Below, one piece after another: positions 28,663-40,193 of a DNA stretch of 64,000 nucleotides (positions are counted from its first letter, which is position 1; each line of letters begins with the position of its first letter). Source of the DNA: an uncultured Barnesiella sp. GTDB lineage: Bacteria; Bacteroidota; Bacteroidia; Bacteroidales; Barnesiellaceae. Position numbers and translations under genes: made by a program. The stretch is taken from positions 124,001-188,000 of the forward strand of contig CALUFO010000002.1 in the NCBI GenBank assembly GCA_944320015.1, read 5' to 3'. The notes below the pieces were generated by a model. The model did not search any database and was not told the DNA's origin. It saw nothing but the letters and a program-made list of their open reading frames with translations.

Positions 28663-30852
28663 TTAACGGATAAAAAGCAGTTCTCTGTATTTGGGCAACG
28701 GCCACATTTCATTGTCTATCATCAATTCGAGCTTATCGATATGGTAACGTATCGTATCGAGGTGCGGTGCGACCGTATCGTGATAGGCAATGGCTTTCTC
28801 CCGCTCGTTGTCGATTTTGTTCGCCACCTTTCGGGCTTCGACCATGGCGTGAACTTTTTCTTTGATCGCAAGCAGGTGAAATGCGATTTTCTCAATAACC
28901 TCCATATCTTGTGTGGCTATCTGTTCGCTCTTCTCGGCCGGGAACAGGCTCTTGATTTTGAACACATTGTCCAGCAAGAACGATTGATAGCGCGTGGCGA
29001 CCGGAACGATATGGTTGATTGCCAAGTCGCCCAATACACGAGCTTCGATTTGTATCTTTTTGGTATATATTTCCCACTTTACCTCGTTACGGGCCTGCAA
29101 CTCGACTTTTGTAAAAACATGTGTCTGTTCAAACATTTTCACAACATCGTCTTTCAGGTAGTTGTCGAAAATCAACGGGACACTTGTCTCGCAATCCAAT
29201 CCTCGGCGTGCTGCCTCGGCTTTCCATTCGTCGCTATACCCGTTACCGTCGAAACAAATATTCTTGCTCTCATTAATCAAATCCTTGACAACCGAGAGGA
29301 TAGCTTGCTCTTTTTCTTTGCCTTCGGCAATGAGAGCGTCGACTTTGGTTTTGAAGTCTTGCAATTGATATGCGACGGCAGCATTGAGAGCGATCATGGC
29401 CGATGCGCAGTTGGCCGAAGACCCTACGGCTCGAAATTCAAAGCGGTTACCGGTGAAAGCGAACGGCGATGTGCGGTTGCGGTCGGTGTTGTCCATCAAG
29501 ATTTCGGGAATTTGAGCTACATCGAGTTTCAATCCCGATTTACTGCTCATGTCCAAAACTTCGTCCGACGTGCTTTCGGCCAGTTTAGACAGCACGTCGC
29601 TGATTTGTTTCCCCATGAAGATAGAGATAATGGCCGGGGGAGCTTCGTTGGCGCCTAACCGGTGGCCATTGGTGGCCGACGAAATGCTGGCTTTGAGCAG
29701 CCCGTTGTATTTATATACGGCAGCCATTACATTGACAATGAATGTAATAAATTGTAAATTCTCTTTATGGTTTTTCCCGGGAGCGAATAGCAATACGCCG
29801 GTGTCGGTACCCAATGACCAGTTGTTGTGTTTTCCGGAACCATTGACTCCCTTGAAGGGTTTTTCGTGTAAAAGCACCCGGAAGTTATGCCGGCGCGCAA
29901 CTTCTCGCATGACCGACATCAACAGCAGATTGTGGTCGTTGGCCAAGTTGGTCTCCTCAAAGATAGGAGCTACCTCGAATTGATTGGGAGCAACCTCGTT
30001 GTGGCAGGTCTTTACCGGAATACCCAACATGTGGCACTCTATTTCGAGATCGTGCATAAACGCTTCTACCCGGGAAGGTATGGCGCCAAAATAATGGTCT
30101 TCCAACTGTTGGTTCTTCGCACTCTCGTGCCCCATGAGTGTACGGCCGGTAAGAACCAAGTCGGGGCGAGCCGCATACAAACTCTCGTCTACCAAAAAGT
30201 ATTCTTGCTCCCAACCTAAATAGGAATAGACTTGTTTTACATTCTCGTCGAAATACTGACATACGGCGGTGGCCGCTTTGTTCACCCGATTCAGTGCTTT
30301 CAACAATGGCGTCTTATAGTCGAGCGATTCGCCTGTATAGGAGATGAAAATTGTGGGGATACACAAAGTTTTGTCGAGAATAAACGCAGGCGATGAGATG
30401 TCCCAAGCCGAGTAGCCCCGCGCCTCGAACGTGTTGCGGATACCTCCGTTCGGGAAACTCGACGCATCGGGTTCTTGCTGAATCAACAGTTTCCCCGAAA
30501 ACTCTTCCACGACACCGCCTTTACCGTCGTGTTCGATAAAGGAGTCGTGCTTTTCGGCTGTGCCATCGGTAAGCGGCTGAAACCAGTGTGTATAATGCGT
30601 GACACCCATTTCGAGAGCCCACTTCCGCATTCCGGCGGCTACACTGTCGGCCACTTCTCGGCTCAACGGTGTACTATTGTCGATTGCCTCTATAACTGCT
30701 TCATAGGTTTTCTTAGGGAGATACTTGAACATCTTTTCCCGATTAAAAACGTATTTCCCATAGTATTCAGACGGGCGTTCTTTGGGGGTGTTCACAGGAA
30801 CTGCTTTTCGACTGAAAGCCTCTTTTGCCACTTTGAATCTTAGCATTGACAT
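28663..30852 (-). CDS. glnN: Glutamine synthetase type III
   Basis: A 729-residue ATP-dependent enzyme that joins ammonia to glutamate. Size and motifs fit GSIII, first described in Bacteroides fragilis: FKGVNGSGKHNNWSLGTDTG, HEVAPNQFEVAPIFE-like segment (CHNEVAPNQFEVAPI), and NRTSPFAFTGNRFEFRAVGSS. GSI and GSII are much shorter (about 470 and 350). It follows dapL by 40 bases on the same strand and precedes the PurF-like glutamine-using enzyme, so glutamine supply and use are adjacent here. No separate nitrogen-control promoter was recognised in the short gap. Confidence 0.96.
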   Translation of the reverse strand: MSMLRFKVAKEAFSRKAVPVNTPKERPSEYYGKYVFNREKMFKYLPKKTYEAVIEAIDNSTPLSREVADSVAAGMRKWALEMGVTHYTHWFQPLTDGTAEKHDSFIEHDGKGGVVEEFSGKLLIQQEPDASSFPNGGIRNTFEARGYSAWDISSPAFILDKTLCIPTIFISYTGESLDYKTPLLKALNRVNKAATAVCQYFDENVKQVYSYLGWEQEYFLVDESLYAARPDLVLTGRTLMGHESAKNQQLEDHYFGAIPSRVEAFMHDLEIECHMLGIPVKTCHNEVAPNQFEVAPIFEETNLANDHNLLLMSVMREVARRHNFRVLLHEKPFKGVNGSGKHNNWSLGTDTGVLLFAPGKNHKENLQFITFIVNVMAAVYKYNGLLKASISSATNGHRLGANEAPPAIISIFMGKQISDVLSKLAESTSDEVLDMSSKSGLKLDVAQIPEILMDNTDRNRTSPFAFTGNRFEFRAVGSSANCASAMIALNAAVAYQLQDFKTKVDALIAEGKEKEQAILSVVKDLINESKNICFDGNGYSDEWKAEAARRGLDCETSVPLIFDNYLKDDVVKMFEQTHVFTKVELQARNEVKWEIYTKKIQIEARVLGDLAINHIVPVATRYQSFLLDNVFKIKSLFPAEKSEQIATQDMEVIEKIAFHLLAIKEKVHAMVEARKVANKIDNEREKAIAYHDTVAPHLDTIRYHIDKLELMIDNEMWPLPKYRELLFIR

Positions 30853-30892
30853 AGTTGCGTTTATTAGGTTTAATTGTTGATTCTATTTTTTA

Positions 30893-32128
30893 TTATAAAT
30901 TCCAGTTCTGAATGCGTGAAATGGATTCTACCGTGTCTTCATATCGACCGAATGCTGTCAATCGCAAATAGCCCTCTCCCGACGGTCCGAATCCGATTCC
31001 CGGAGTACCCACGATATGACATTCGTGTAGCAATCGGTCGAAAAATTTCCACGAAGATAATCCATTAGGAGTCTTTACCCAAATATATGGAGCATTATCT
31101 CCACCATATATTTGTAAACCTCGATTTTGAAGAGCCGTTTTCAAAAGTCGGGCATTGCGCATATAATATTCGATAGAAGCCCGTATCTGAGTCTGTCCAA
31201 TAGGGCTGTAAATGGCTTCGGCAGCCCGTTGCACGATATAGGAGACCCCATTGAATTTTGTTGTCTGCCGCCTGTTCCACAGCTTGTTGGCGTTCACTTT
31301 TTCGGCCGAAGAATTATACAATTTTAACTCTTTGGGGACTATGGTATAGCCACATCGCAATCCTGTAAATCCGGCTGTTTTGGAAAAACTCCTGAACTCT
31401 ATGGCAGTCTCCTTGGCACCCTCTATCTCATATATAGAATGAGGAATGTTTTCGTCGTGGATAAAGGCCTCATAGGCAGCGTCGAAAAGTATGAGAGATT
31501 CGTTTTCAAGTGCATAATCGACCCATTTTTTCAATTCACTCCTCGAAAGAGTGGTACCTGTCGGATTGTTGGGATAGCATAGGTAGATGATGTCGGGTCG
31601 TTCCGACGGCAATTCGGGTATAAAATCGTTTTCGGCGGTGCAAGGCAGATAGATAAGACGGTTCCAATGCTGCCCGTCTTGCTCCAAAGAGCCGGCTCGC
31701 CCTCCCATTACATTGGTGTCGACATAGACCGGATAGACCGGGTCGGTAACAGCCACTTTATTATCGACGCTCAAAATGTCGCCTATATTGCCGAGGTCAC
31801 TTTTGGCTCCGTCGCTGATAAAGATTTCATCGGTCTCTATTTCTACACCCCGGTCATGAAAATCGTGTATGAGAATTTTCTCCTGTAAAAATTGATATCC
31901 CTGCTCTGGACCATAACCTCGGAAAGTATCGGCATGTCCCATTTCATTGACAGCTTCGTGTAAGGCATCTATTACAGCGGAGGCAATGGGTCGAGTCACA
32001 TCGCCTATACCCAAGCTAATCACACGAGCATCGGGGTGAAGTTCTTTGAATGCGGTTACTCTTTTCTTAATATCTGAAAAAAGATAACTCTCGGGAAGTT
32101 TTAAATAATTGTCGTTGATCGATACCAT
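30893..32128 (-). CDS. dapL: LL-diaminopimelate aminotransferase
   Basis: A 411-residue PLP enzyme of fold type I that makes LL-diaminopimelate directly from tetrahydrodipicolinate, bypassing three steps of the succinylase route. The PLP lysine lies in [15 protein letters not shown] (about residue 250), and YPNNPTGT and the [11 protein letters not shown] segment are typical of DapL. It sits 6 bases after dapF, the next enzyme of lysine and peptidoglycan synthesis, confirming the assignment. Length equals the family norm (about 410). Confidence 0.96.
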   Translation of the reverse strand: MVSINDNYLKLPESYLFSDIKKRVTAFKELHPDARVISLGIGDVTRPIASAVIDALHEAVNEMGHADTFRGYGPEQGYQFLQEKILIHDFHDRGVEIETDEIFISDGAKSDLGNIGDILSVDNKVAVTDPVYPVYVDTNVMGGRAGSLEQDGQHWNRLIYLPCTAENDFIPELPSERPDIIYLCYPNNPTGTTLSRSELKKWVDYALENESLILFDAAYEAFIHDENIPHSIYEIEGAKETAIEFRSFSKTAGFTGLRCGYTIVPKELKLYNSSAEKVNANKLWNRRQTTKFNGVSYIVQRAAEAIYSPIGQTQIRASIEYYMRNARLLKTALQNRGLQIYGGDNAPYIWVKTPNGLSSWKFFDRLLHECHIVGTPGIGFGPSGEGYLRLTAFGRYEDTVESISRIQNWNL

Positions 32129-32134
32129 ATTATA

Positions 32135-32974
32135 TTATTTGTTATCGGGCCACTCTCCTTCAAAAACGGTGACAGCATCACCGGTCATATATACATGGTT
32201 GTCTTTTTCATTCCATTCGATTTGTAAATCGCCTCCCTGCAAGTGTAACGTCGCTTGCCTACGGGATTTCCCGTTCAATACGGCGGCCACCAGCGAAGCG
32301 CATGCTCCGGTTCCACACGCCATTGTCTCTCCGGTTCCACGCTCCCAAACACGCATTTTCAGACTGTCGGGCGATAAAATCTCGACAAATTCGACATTAG
32401 TCCGCCGGGGAAACAGTGGGTAATGTTCTATGAGTGCGCCTATGTGATGTAAATCGTATCGACTCATGTCGTCGACGAAGATGACGGCATGTGGGTTTCC
32501 CATAGAGACACAAGTTACATCGAATGAAATGTTTTCTATCTCCAACGGATAAGAGACTACATAGCTCATGGGGAGAGCTACCGGAATATCTTGGGGAGAT
32601 AATATAGGCTCGCCCATGTCGACCGTAACACGCTCCACGATGTTGCCATTCAAGTGCAGAGTAAGATGCTTGACTCCTGCAAGGGTCTCCAATGTTAAAT
32701 CGGTTTTTGTGGTCAAACCTTTGTCATAAACATATTTCCCTATGCAGCGCGAAGCATTCCCGCACATTTCGGCTTCACTCCCGTCGGGGTTGAACATGCG
32801 CATTCGGAAATCACAAGTCTCCGAGGGCATAATCACCACAAGCCCATCGGAGCCTACTCCGAAATGCCGATCGCTTATTTGTCGGGATAGGCGGCTTAAA
32901 TCTAACGGAAGAGGAGAAAATCCATTCAGATAGACATAATCGTTACCGATTCCCTGCATCTTTGTAAATCTCAT
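32135..32974 (-). CDS. dapF: Diaminopimelate epimerase
   Basis: A 279-residue cofactor-independent racemase that converts LL- to meso-diaminopimelate. Both active-site cysteines are present: AEMCGNASRC and MACGTGACAS. The start MRFTKMQGIGNDYVY is the conserved N-terminus. First gene of the run dapF, dapL, glnN; a -7 promoter box lies about 60 bases upstream. Confidence 0.97.
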   Translation of the reverse strand: MRFTKMQGIGNDYVYLNGFSPLPLDLSRLSRQISDRHFGVGSDGLVVIMPSETCDFRMRMFNPDGSEAEMCGNASRCIGKYVYDKGLTTKTDLTLETLAGVKHLTLHLNGNIVERVTVDMGEPILSPQDIPVALPMSYVVSYPLEIENISFDVTCVSMGNPHAVIFVDDMSRYDLHHIGALIEHYPLFPRRTNVEFVEILSPDSLKMRVWERGTGETMACGTGACASLVAAVLNGKSRRQATLHLQGGDLQIEWNEKDNHVYMTGDAVTVFEGEWPDNK

Positions 32975-33035
32975 AAATATATACTTTTTGATTTTATATA
33001 TTTATTTTTACAAGCCAAATGAAACTATTTCGGTA

Positions 33036-33043
33036 CAAAAGTA
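33036..33043 (-). promoter_or_regulatory. -7 promoter box of dapF
   Basis: TACTTTTG on the minus strand fits TAnnTTTG, about 62 bases before the dapF start. No TTG at the ideal distance was seen. Confidence 0.5.
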
Positions 33044-33204
33044 ATCTATTTGATAAATACGACGGTAGTTTTAAAATATAAATATTGTATAAATATGTTT
33101 ATATAATATAATAAGACAATAATCGCATTGTTGTATAAACATGCGTTGCGAAAATTTATTCTCAGAATAAGAATTCAAAACCCATACAATAGGGATTTTT
33201 TTCT

Positions 33205-33212
33205 TATCTTTG
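33205..33212 (+). promoter_or_regulatory. -7 promoter box of carA-carB
   Basis: TATCTTTG, a strong match to the -7 consensus, about 73 bases before the carA start. No good -33 TTG at the expected distance. Confidence 0.55.
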
Positions 33213-33222
33213 CATGGTTTTC

Positions 33223-33283
33223 ACGATAGAAATCCACTCAACTTTATGCAAGCTAATTATTAATACAAATATAATTCTATCGT
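33223..33283 (+). promoter_or_regulatory. Inverted repeat enclosing the carA leader
   Basis: ACGATAGAA (33223-33231) and TTCTATCGT (33275-33283) are perfect 9-base complements with 43 bases between. The right arm ends one base before the carA ATG at 33285, so pairing in the mRNA would close the whole leader and hold the initiation region in a stem. Confidence 0.5.
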
Positions 33284-33284
33284 A

Positions 33285-34355
33285 ATGCAAACAACAAAAA
33301 AGGCTTCTCTAATCCTTGATGATGGAACCGTTTTGCCCGGGAAGTCATTCGGTTATGAAAAACCTGTTGCCGGCGAGGTAGTCTTCAACACAGCCATGAT
33401 GGGCTACCCGGAGAGCTTGACCGACCCCTCCTACTCCGGTCAAATTTTAGTCACCACCTATCCGCTTATCGGGAATTATGGAGTCCCCCGTCGGGAAGAA
33501 GAAAACGGGTTATCCCGCTTCTATGAGTCGGAAAAGATTCATGTCGAGGCTCTGGTCATATCGGATTACTCCTTTGAATATAGCCATTGGAACGCCGACA
33601 AAAGTCTGGCCGATTGGCTCAAAGAAGAAAAAATCGTGGGTATTTACGACATCGATACCCGGGAACTGACCAAACGGTTGAGAGAACATGGCTCCATGAA
33701 AGGGAAAATCGTTTTCGAGGGAGGTGAAGATATCGATTTTATCGATCCCAACTTAACTAATTTGGTAGCCAAGGTGAGTTGCAAAGAAGTGATTCGATAT
33801 GGAAACGGCTCGAAAAAAGTAGTATTGGTCGATTGCGGAGTGAAACATAATATCATTCGTTGTTTGCTCAAAAGAGATGTTACCGTGATACGAGTTCCTT
33901 GGGACTATGATTTCAACACGCTCGAATTTGACGGACTGTTTATTTCCAACGGTCCCGGCGACCCCGACATGTGTGGCATTACCGTGGAACATATACGCCA
34001 AGCGATGAAAGGCGACAAACCCATCTTCGGGATATGTATGGGAAACCAACTTTTGTCGAAGGCCGGCGGCGCACGCACATATAAACTGAAATACGGTCAC
34101 CGCAGCCACAACCAGCCGGTGCGAAAGGTGGGCACGAACAAATGTTTTATCACTTCCCAGAATCATGGTTTCGCCGTGGATAACTCGACTCTCGGCGCCG
34201 ATTGGGAGCCCTTGTTTATTAATATGAACGACGGGACGAACGAAGGAATACGCCATAAATCGAAACCTTATTTTTCGGCTCAGTTCCACCCCGAAGCGGC
34301 CAGCGGACCCACCGATACAGAATTTCTATTTGACGAATTTGTAAATATGTTGTAA
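33285..34355 (+). CDS. carA: Carbamoyl-phosphate synthase small subunit
   Basis: A 356-residue glutaminase subunit supplying ammonia to CarB for arginine and pyrimidine synthesis. The N-terminal CPSase domain starts SLILDDGTVLPGKSFGYE; the class I glutamine amidotransferase domain has the nucleophile in FGICMGNQLL and the His-x-Glu pair in QFHPEAASGP. The usual GICLGHQ motif reads GICMGNQ, with Asn in place of His after the nucleophile elbow; this is not a catalytic residue. Shorter than E. coli CarA (382) but within range. carB follows after 19 bases. Confidence 0.96.
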   Translation: MQTTKKASLILDDGTVLPGKSFGYEKPVAGEVVFNTAMMGYPESLTDPSYSGQILVTTYPLIGNYGVPRREEENGLSRFYESEKIHVEALVISDYSFEYSHWNADKSLADWLKEEKIVGIYDIDTRELTKRLREHGSMKGKIVFEGGEDIDFIDPNLTNLVAKVSCKEVIRYGNGSKKVVLVDCGVKHNIIRCLLKRDVTVIRVPWDYDFNTLEFDGLFISNGPGDPDMCGITVEHIRQAMKGDKPIFGICMGNQLLSKAGGARTYKLKYGHRSHNQPVRKVGTNKCFITSQNHGFAVDNSTLGADWEPLFINMNDGTNEGIRHKSKPYFSAQFHPEAASGPTDTEFLFDEFVNML

Positions 34356-34374
34356 CCCGGAAATAAAAAAGCGT

Positions 34375-37300
34375 ATGAATCAAGCAGAAATAAAAAAAAT
34401 AAAGAAAGTTCTATTGTTGGGCTCCGGCGCTTTGAAAATAGGCGAAGCCGGGGAGTTTGACTACTCCGGGTCACAAGCATTGAAAGCCCTCAAAGAAGAA
34501 GGCATCGAAACAATCTTGATCAATCCCAATATCGCCACGGTACAGACATCGGAAGGCGTCGCCGATAAAATCTACTTTTTACCGGTTACTCCTTATTTCG
34601 TGGAGCGGGTCATTCAAAAAGAAAATCCCGACGGCATACTCCTTGCGTTCGGTGGGCAAACAGCGCTCAACTGTGGCGTTCAACTCTATCAAGCCGGCAC
34701 ATTGGAGAAGTACAATGTACAGGTTTTGGGAACACCTGTTCAAGCTATTATGGATACCGAAGACAGGGAACTCTTTGTCAAGAAACTCGACGAAATCGAC
34801 GTAAAGACCATTAAAAGCGAGGCCGTAAACTCAATAGAAGACGCAGCGAAAGCCGCGGCAGAGCTGGGCTACCCGGTCATTATACGGGCGGCCTATGCGT
34901 TGGGCGGCCTGGGGAGTGGATTTTGCGACAACGAGGAAGAACTGCGTATAAAGGCCGAAAAAGCCCTCTCCTTTTCCCCTCAGATATTGGTGGAAAAATC
35001 GCTGAAAGGTTGGAAAGAAATCGAATATGAAGTGGTGCGCGACCGTTACGACAACTGCATCACAGTATGTAACATGGAGAACTTCGATCCGCTGGGTATC
35101 CACACCGGCGAGAGTATCGTGGTGGCTCCGTCGCAAACCTTGACCAACAGCGAATACCATAAATTGCGCGAACTGGCAATACGCATTATCCGCCACATCG
35201 GTATCGTGGGCGAGTGTAATGTCCAGTATGCCTTTGACCCCAAGTCGGAAGATTACCGGGTAATCGAGGTGAATGCCCGGTTGAGCCGTTCATCGGCATT
35301 GGCATCGAAAGCGACGGGCTATCCGTTGGCATTCGTCGCTGCGAAGCTGGGATTGGGCTATGGGCTCTTCGATTTAAAAAACTCGGTTACCAAGGAGACC
35401 AGCGCATTTTTCGAGCCGGCACTCGACTATATCGTATGTAAAATACCACGTTGGGACTTAGGTAAATTCCAAGGAGTGGACCGTGAATTGGGCTCCAGCA
35501 TGAAATCGGTGGGTGAAGTGATGGCGATCGGACGCACCTTTGAAGAGGCTATCCAAAAAGGATTGCGCATGATTGGACAAGGCATGCACGGATTTGTCGA
35601 GAACAAAGATTTGGTTATCCCCGACATCGATAAAGCCTTGCACGAACCTACCGACAAACGAATATTTGTCATTAGCAAGGCCATGCGCGCCGGATATACC
35701 GTCGATCAAATTCATGAACTTACCAAAATCGACTGTTGGTTTTTGCAAAAATTGATGAACATCGTCCGCACGGCGCAAGAACTGGAAAAGACCGATCTCG
35801 CACAACTCGAAGCCGACAAGGAAGCAGGACGTGAACTGATGCGTAGAGCAAAGGTTCAAGGTTTCTCCGACTTCCAGATAGCGCGTGCGCTTTGGAAAGA
35901 GGAGATGGAGGATTGCCACATGCACTGGGTGCGTCGGTACCGCAAGTCGTTGGGCATTGTCCCCGTCGTGAAACAAATCGATACGCTGGCAGCCGAATAT
36001 CCAGCCCAGACCAACTATCTCTACCTTACATACAGCGGTATCGCCAACGATGTGAAATACCTCGGCGACAAGAAATCGATAGTCGTATTGGGCTCGGGAG
36101 CCTATCGCATAGGCTCTTCGGTAGAGTTCGACTGGTGCGGGGTGCAAGCCCTGAACACCATTCGCAAAGAAGGTTATCGCAGTGTGATGATAAACTATAA
36201 CCCCGAGACGGTTTCGACCGATTACGACATGTGTGACCGCCTCTATTTCGATGAGTTGACCTTCGAACGGGTTATGGATATTATCGAACTCGAAAATCCT
36301 CATGGCGTTATCCTCTCTACCGGCGGGCAAATACCCAATAACTTGGCAACCCGACTCGACGAGCAGCATGTCAATATACTGGGAACAACCGCCAGCAGCA
36401 TCGACAACGCCGAGGACCGTCACAAATTCTCGTCGATGCTCGACTCACTGGGTATCGATCAACCCCGTTGGCGCGAGTTGACCTCGCTTGCCGATATTTA
36501 CGATTTTGTAAAAGAGGTGGGCTACCCCGTGCTGGTGCGTCCCTCGTATGTGCTTTCTGGTGCGGCGATGAATGTCTGCTCCAACAACACCGAGTTGGAA
36601 CAATTCCTGCAACTGGCGGCCAACGTTTCCAAGAAACACCCGGTTGTGGTGAGCGAGTTTATCCAGCACGCCAAAGAAATAGAAATGGACGCCGTGGCTC
36701 GCAATGGCGAAATTTTGATCTATGCCATCTCGGAACACATCGAATTTGCCGGTGTCCATTCGGGCGACGCCACCATACAGTTCCCGCCGCAGAAACTCTA
36801 TGTCGAGACGATGCGACGAATCAAGAAAGTAGCCGGGCAAATCGCTCAGGCGCTCAACATCTCGGGGCCTTTCAACATTCAATTCTTGGCCAAGAACAAC
36901 GACATCAAGGTAATCGAGTGCAATTTGCGCGCTTCGCGCAGTTTCCCGTTCGTGTCGAAGGTATTGAAAATCAACTTTATCGAATTGGCCACGAAGGTAA
37001 TGATGGGGTTACCGGTAGAGAAACCCGGGAAGAACGAGTTCGACCTCGACTATGTGGGTATCAAGGCCTCGCAATTCTCCTTCTCCCGCTTGCAGAAAGC
37101 CGACCCTGTGTTGGGCGTAGACATGGCCTCGACCGGCGAAGTGGGCTGTATAGGTCTCGACACAAGCGAAGCCATACTGAAAGCCATGCTCTCGGTGGGT
37201 TATCAGATTCCCCAAAAGAATATCTTGCTCTCGACCGGTAGCGCCAAGCAAAAAGCCGATATGCTCGAAGCGGCACAACTCTTGTATGAAAAAGGATACA

Positions 37301-37620
37301 GCCTCTTTGCTACGGGCGGAACCCACCAGTTCCTCACCGATAACGGCATTCCTGCTGTGAAAGTGTATTGGCCCAGTGAAAGCGAGCATGAGCCCCAAGC
37401 GTTGGAAATGCTGCACAACAAGCAAATCGATTTGGTCGTAAATATCCCCAAAAACCTCACTCAAAAAGAGTTGGACAACGGATATAAGATACGCCGGGCG
37501 GCTATCGATTTCAATATACCGCTCATTACAAACGCCCGCTTGGCTTCGGCCTTTATTCAAGCCTTTTGCAGTTTGAATATCGACAATATACAAATAAAGA
37601 GTTGGGACGAATATAAATAA
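34375..37620 (+). CDS. carB: Carbamoyl-phosphate synthase large subunit
   Basis: A 1081-residue enzyme with two homologous ATP-grasp halves (about 1-550 and 551-940) that make carboxyphosphate and phosphorylate carbamate, followed by an MGS-like allosteric domain (about 940-1070, ILLSTGSAKQKADMLEAAQLL ... YSLFATGGTHQFL). Each half opens with the duplicated pattern KVLLLGSGALKIGEAGEFDYSG and SIVVLGSGAYRIGSSVEFDWCG. Length compares with 1073 in E. coli. Cotranscribed with carA and ended by a terminator. Confidence 0.98.
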   Translation: MNQAEIKKIKKVLLLGSGALKIGEAGEFDYSGSQALKALKEEGIETILINPNIATVQTSEGVADKIYFLPVTPYFVERVIQKENPDGILLAFGGQTALNCGVQLYQAGTLEKYNVQVLGTPVQAIMDTEDRELFVKKLDEIDVKTIKSEAVNSIEDAAKAAAELGYPVIIRAAYALGGLGSGFCDNEEELRIKAEKALSFSPQILVEKSLKGWKEIEYEVVRDRYDNCITVCNMENFDPLGIHTGESIVVAPSQTLTNSEYHKLRELAIRIIRHIGIVGECNVQYAFDPKSEDYRVIEVNARLSRSSALASKATGYPLAFVAAKLGLGYGLFDLKNSVTKETSAFFEPALDYIVCKIPRWDLGKFQGVDRELGSSMKSVGEVMAIGRTFEEAIQKGLRMIGQGMHGFVENKDLVIPDIDKALHEPTDKRIFVISKAMRAGYTVDQIHELTKIDCWFLQKLMNIVRTAQELEKTDLAQLEADKEAGRELMRRAKVQGFSDFQIARALWKEEMEDCHMHWVRRYRKSLGIVPVVKQIDTLAAEYPAQTNYLYLTYSGIANDVKYLGDKKSIVVLGSGAYRIGSSVEFDWCGVQALNTIRKEGYRSVMINYNPETVSTDYDMCDRLYFDELTFERVMDIIELENPHGVILSTGGQIPNNLATRLDEQHVNILGTTASSIDNAEDRHKFSSMLDSLGIDQPRWRELTSLADIYDFVKEVGYPVLVRPSYVLSGAAMNVCSNNTELEQFLQLAANVSKKHPVVVSEFIQHAKEIEMDAVARNGEILIYAISEHIEFAGVHSGDATIQFPPQKLYVETMRRIKKVAGQIAQALNISGPFNIQFLAKNNDIKVIECNLRASRSFPFVSKVLKINFIELATKVMMGLPVEKPGKNEFDLDYVGIKASQFSFSRLQKADPVLGVDMASTGEVGCIGLDTSEAILKAMLSVGYQIPQKNILLSTGSAKQKADMLEAAQLLYEKGYSLFATGGTHQFLTDNGIPAVKVYWPSESEHEPQALEMLHNKQIDLVVNIPKNLTQKELDNGYKIRRAAIDFNIPLITNARLASAFIQAFCSLNIDNIQIKSWDEYK

Positions 37621-37642
37621 GAAAAGAAATTCTGTACAGCAT

Positions 37643-37680
37643 AAAAAGCGCGACCTTCGACTGCGGAGGTTGCGTTTTTT
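37643..37680. terminator. Bidirectional terminator after carB
   Basis: An 11-bp stem CGCGACCTTCG (37649-37659) with CGGAGGTTGCG (37664-37674), loop ACTG, with five A before and six T after. It serves carB on the plus strand and the convergent DUF454 gene on the minus strand, whose stop codon lies in the T run. Confidence 0.9.
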
Positions 37681-38053
37681 ATTTGCGGGTCTTGTACGAG
37701 AGTATATGCCATGATATACCCACGGCCAACAAAACAAAAAGCACACTGAGCCACCATACCCGGGCCACAAACAGGGCACAATAGAGCAAGGTGAGCCACA
37801 CCAGCGACACCGAGATGATTTTTACCCGCAACGGTATGGCTTTGTGCTCCATGAAATCTCGAATATAAGGGCCTAAACGTTTGTGATTCAAAAGCCACTG
37901 ATATAGCCGGGGCGAACTACGCAACCACAGTGCCGCCGACAACAGCAGGAAAGGAGTTGTGGGCAACAACGGCAGAAATATACCCGCAATGCCCAAGCCA
38001 AGAAAAAGTCCGCCTAAACAAATATAAATCGATTTCACGTCGCAAAAATACAA
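37679..38053 (-). CDS. DUF454 family inner-membrane protein (YbaN-like)
   Basis: A 124-residue membrane protein with three hydrophobic segments (about 9-30, 78-95, 98-114). The signature LGGLFLGLGIAGIFLPLLPTTPFLLLSAALW is that of YbaN/DUF454 proteins, of unknown function. The ATG at 38053 gives MYFCDV before the usual start; a GTG at 38038 (VKSIYICLGG) fits the family N-terminus better. A -7-like box TATTTTTG at 38043-38050 lies between the two, which also favours the shorter form. Confidence 0.83.
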   Translation of the reverse strand: MYFCDVKSIYICLGGLFLGLGIAGIFLPLLPTTPFLLLSAALWLRSSPRLYQWLLNHKRLGPYIRDFMEHKAIPLRVKIISVSLVWLTLLYCALFVARVWWLSVLFVLLAVGISWHILSYKTRK

Positions 38054-38152
38054 TAAGGAAGTCGAAAGAAAAAAATCAATGGGAATTTTCCCCTGTATTA
38101 ACAGGGAAAGAGGTTAAGTATCGGCACTTGCTTCTTCTTGTGTCGTTTAAAT

Positions 38153-38188
38153 ACAAAAAAGGGAGCGCCCCATTCACAGGACGCTCCC
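38153..38188 (-). terminator. Terminator of groS-groL
   Basis: On the minus strand GGGAGCGTCC pairs with GGGCGCTCCC (10 bp, one G-T) around a 7-base loop, followed by a T run (A run 38153-38160). It lies 23 bases after the groL stop. Confidence 0.92.
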
Positions 38189-38210
38189 CTTTTTATACTA
38201 TATCGAGGAA

Positions 38211-39863
<1,653 letters not shown>

Positions 39864-39880
39864 TTAAATAATTAAACACA

Positions 39881-40150
39881 TTAAAGAATTGCCAGAATAT
39901 CGGATTGTCTCATAATCAGATATTTCTCGCCGTCCAACTCGATTTCGGTACCTGCGTATTTGCCATACAAAACAGTATCGCCAGGTTTTACGACCATCTC
40001 TTCGTCTTTCGTACCGTTACCGATAGCTATTACATTTCCTTTAAGTGGTTTTTCTTTGGCCGAATCGGGGATAATAATACCGCCAACTGTCTTCTCTTCT
40101 GCAGGAGCCGGGAGCACCAGAACTCTGTCTGCTAATGGTTTAATGTTCAT
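39881..40150 (-). CDS. groS: Co-chaperonin GroES (Hsp10)
   Basis: An 89-residue cap of the GroEL chamber. The family start [27 protein letters not shown], with the mobile loop, and the ending [13 protein letters not shown] are conserved. It is the first gene of the groS-groL operon. No CIRCE repeat is present upstream; instead a GC-rich palindrome lies in the probable leader. Confidence 0.97.
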   Translation of the reverse strand: MNIKPLADRVLVLPAPAEEKTVGGIIIPDSAKEKPLKGNVIAIGNGTKDEEMVVKPGDTVLYGKYAGTEIELDGEKYLIMRQSDILAIL

Positions 40151-40193
40151 TTTCTTTTTATTTTAGTTGTTTTTTTGTTTTATAATCGGTATC

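Larger units (their letters stand above)
32975..33284. other. Divergent intergenic region dapF / carA
   Basis: An AT-rich 310-base gap without a gene. It holds the -7 boxes of the two divergent transcripts (33036-33043 minus and 33205-33212 plus) and the carA leader with a 9-bp inverted repeat. The middle (33060-33180) shows nothing I can name. Confidence 0.6.
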
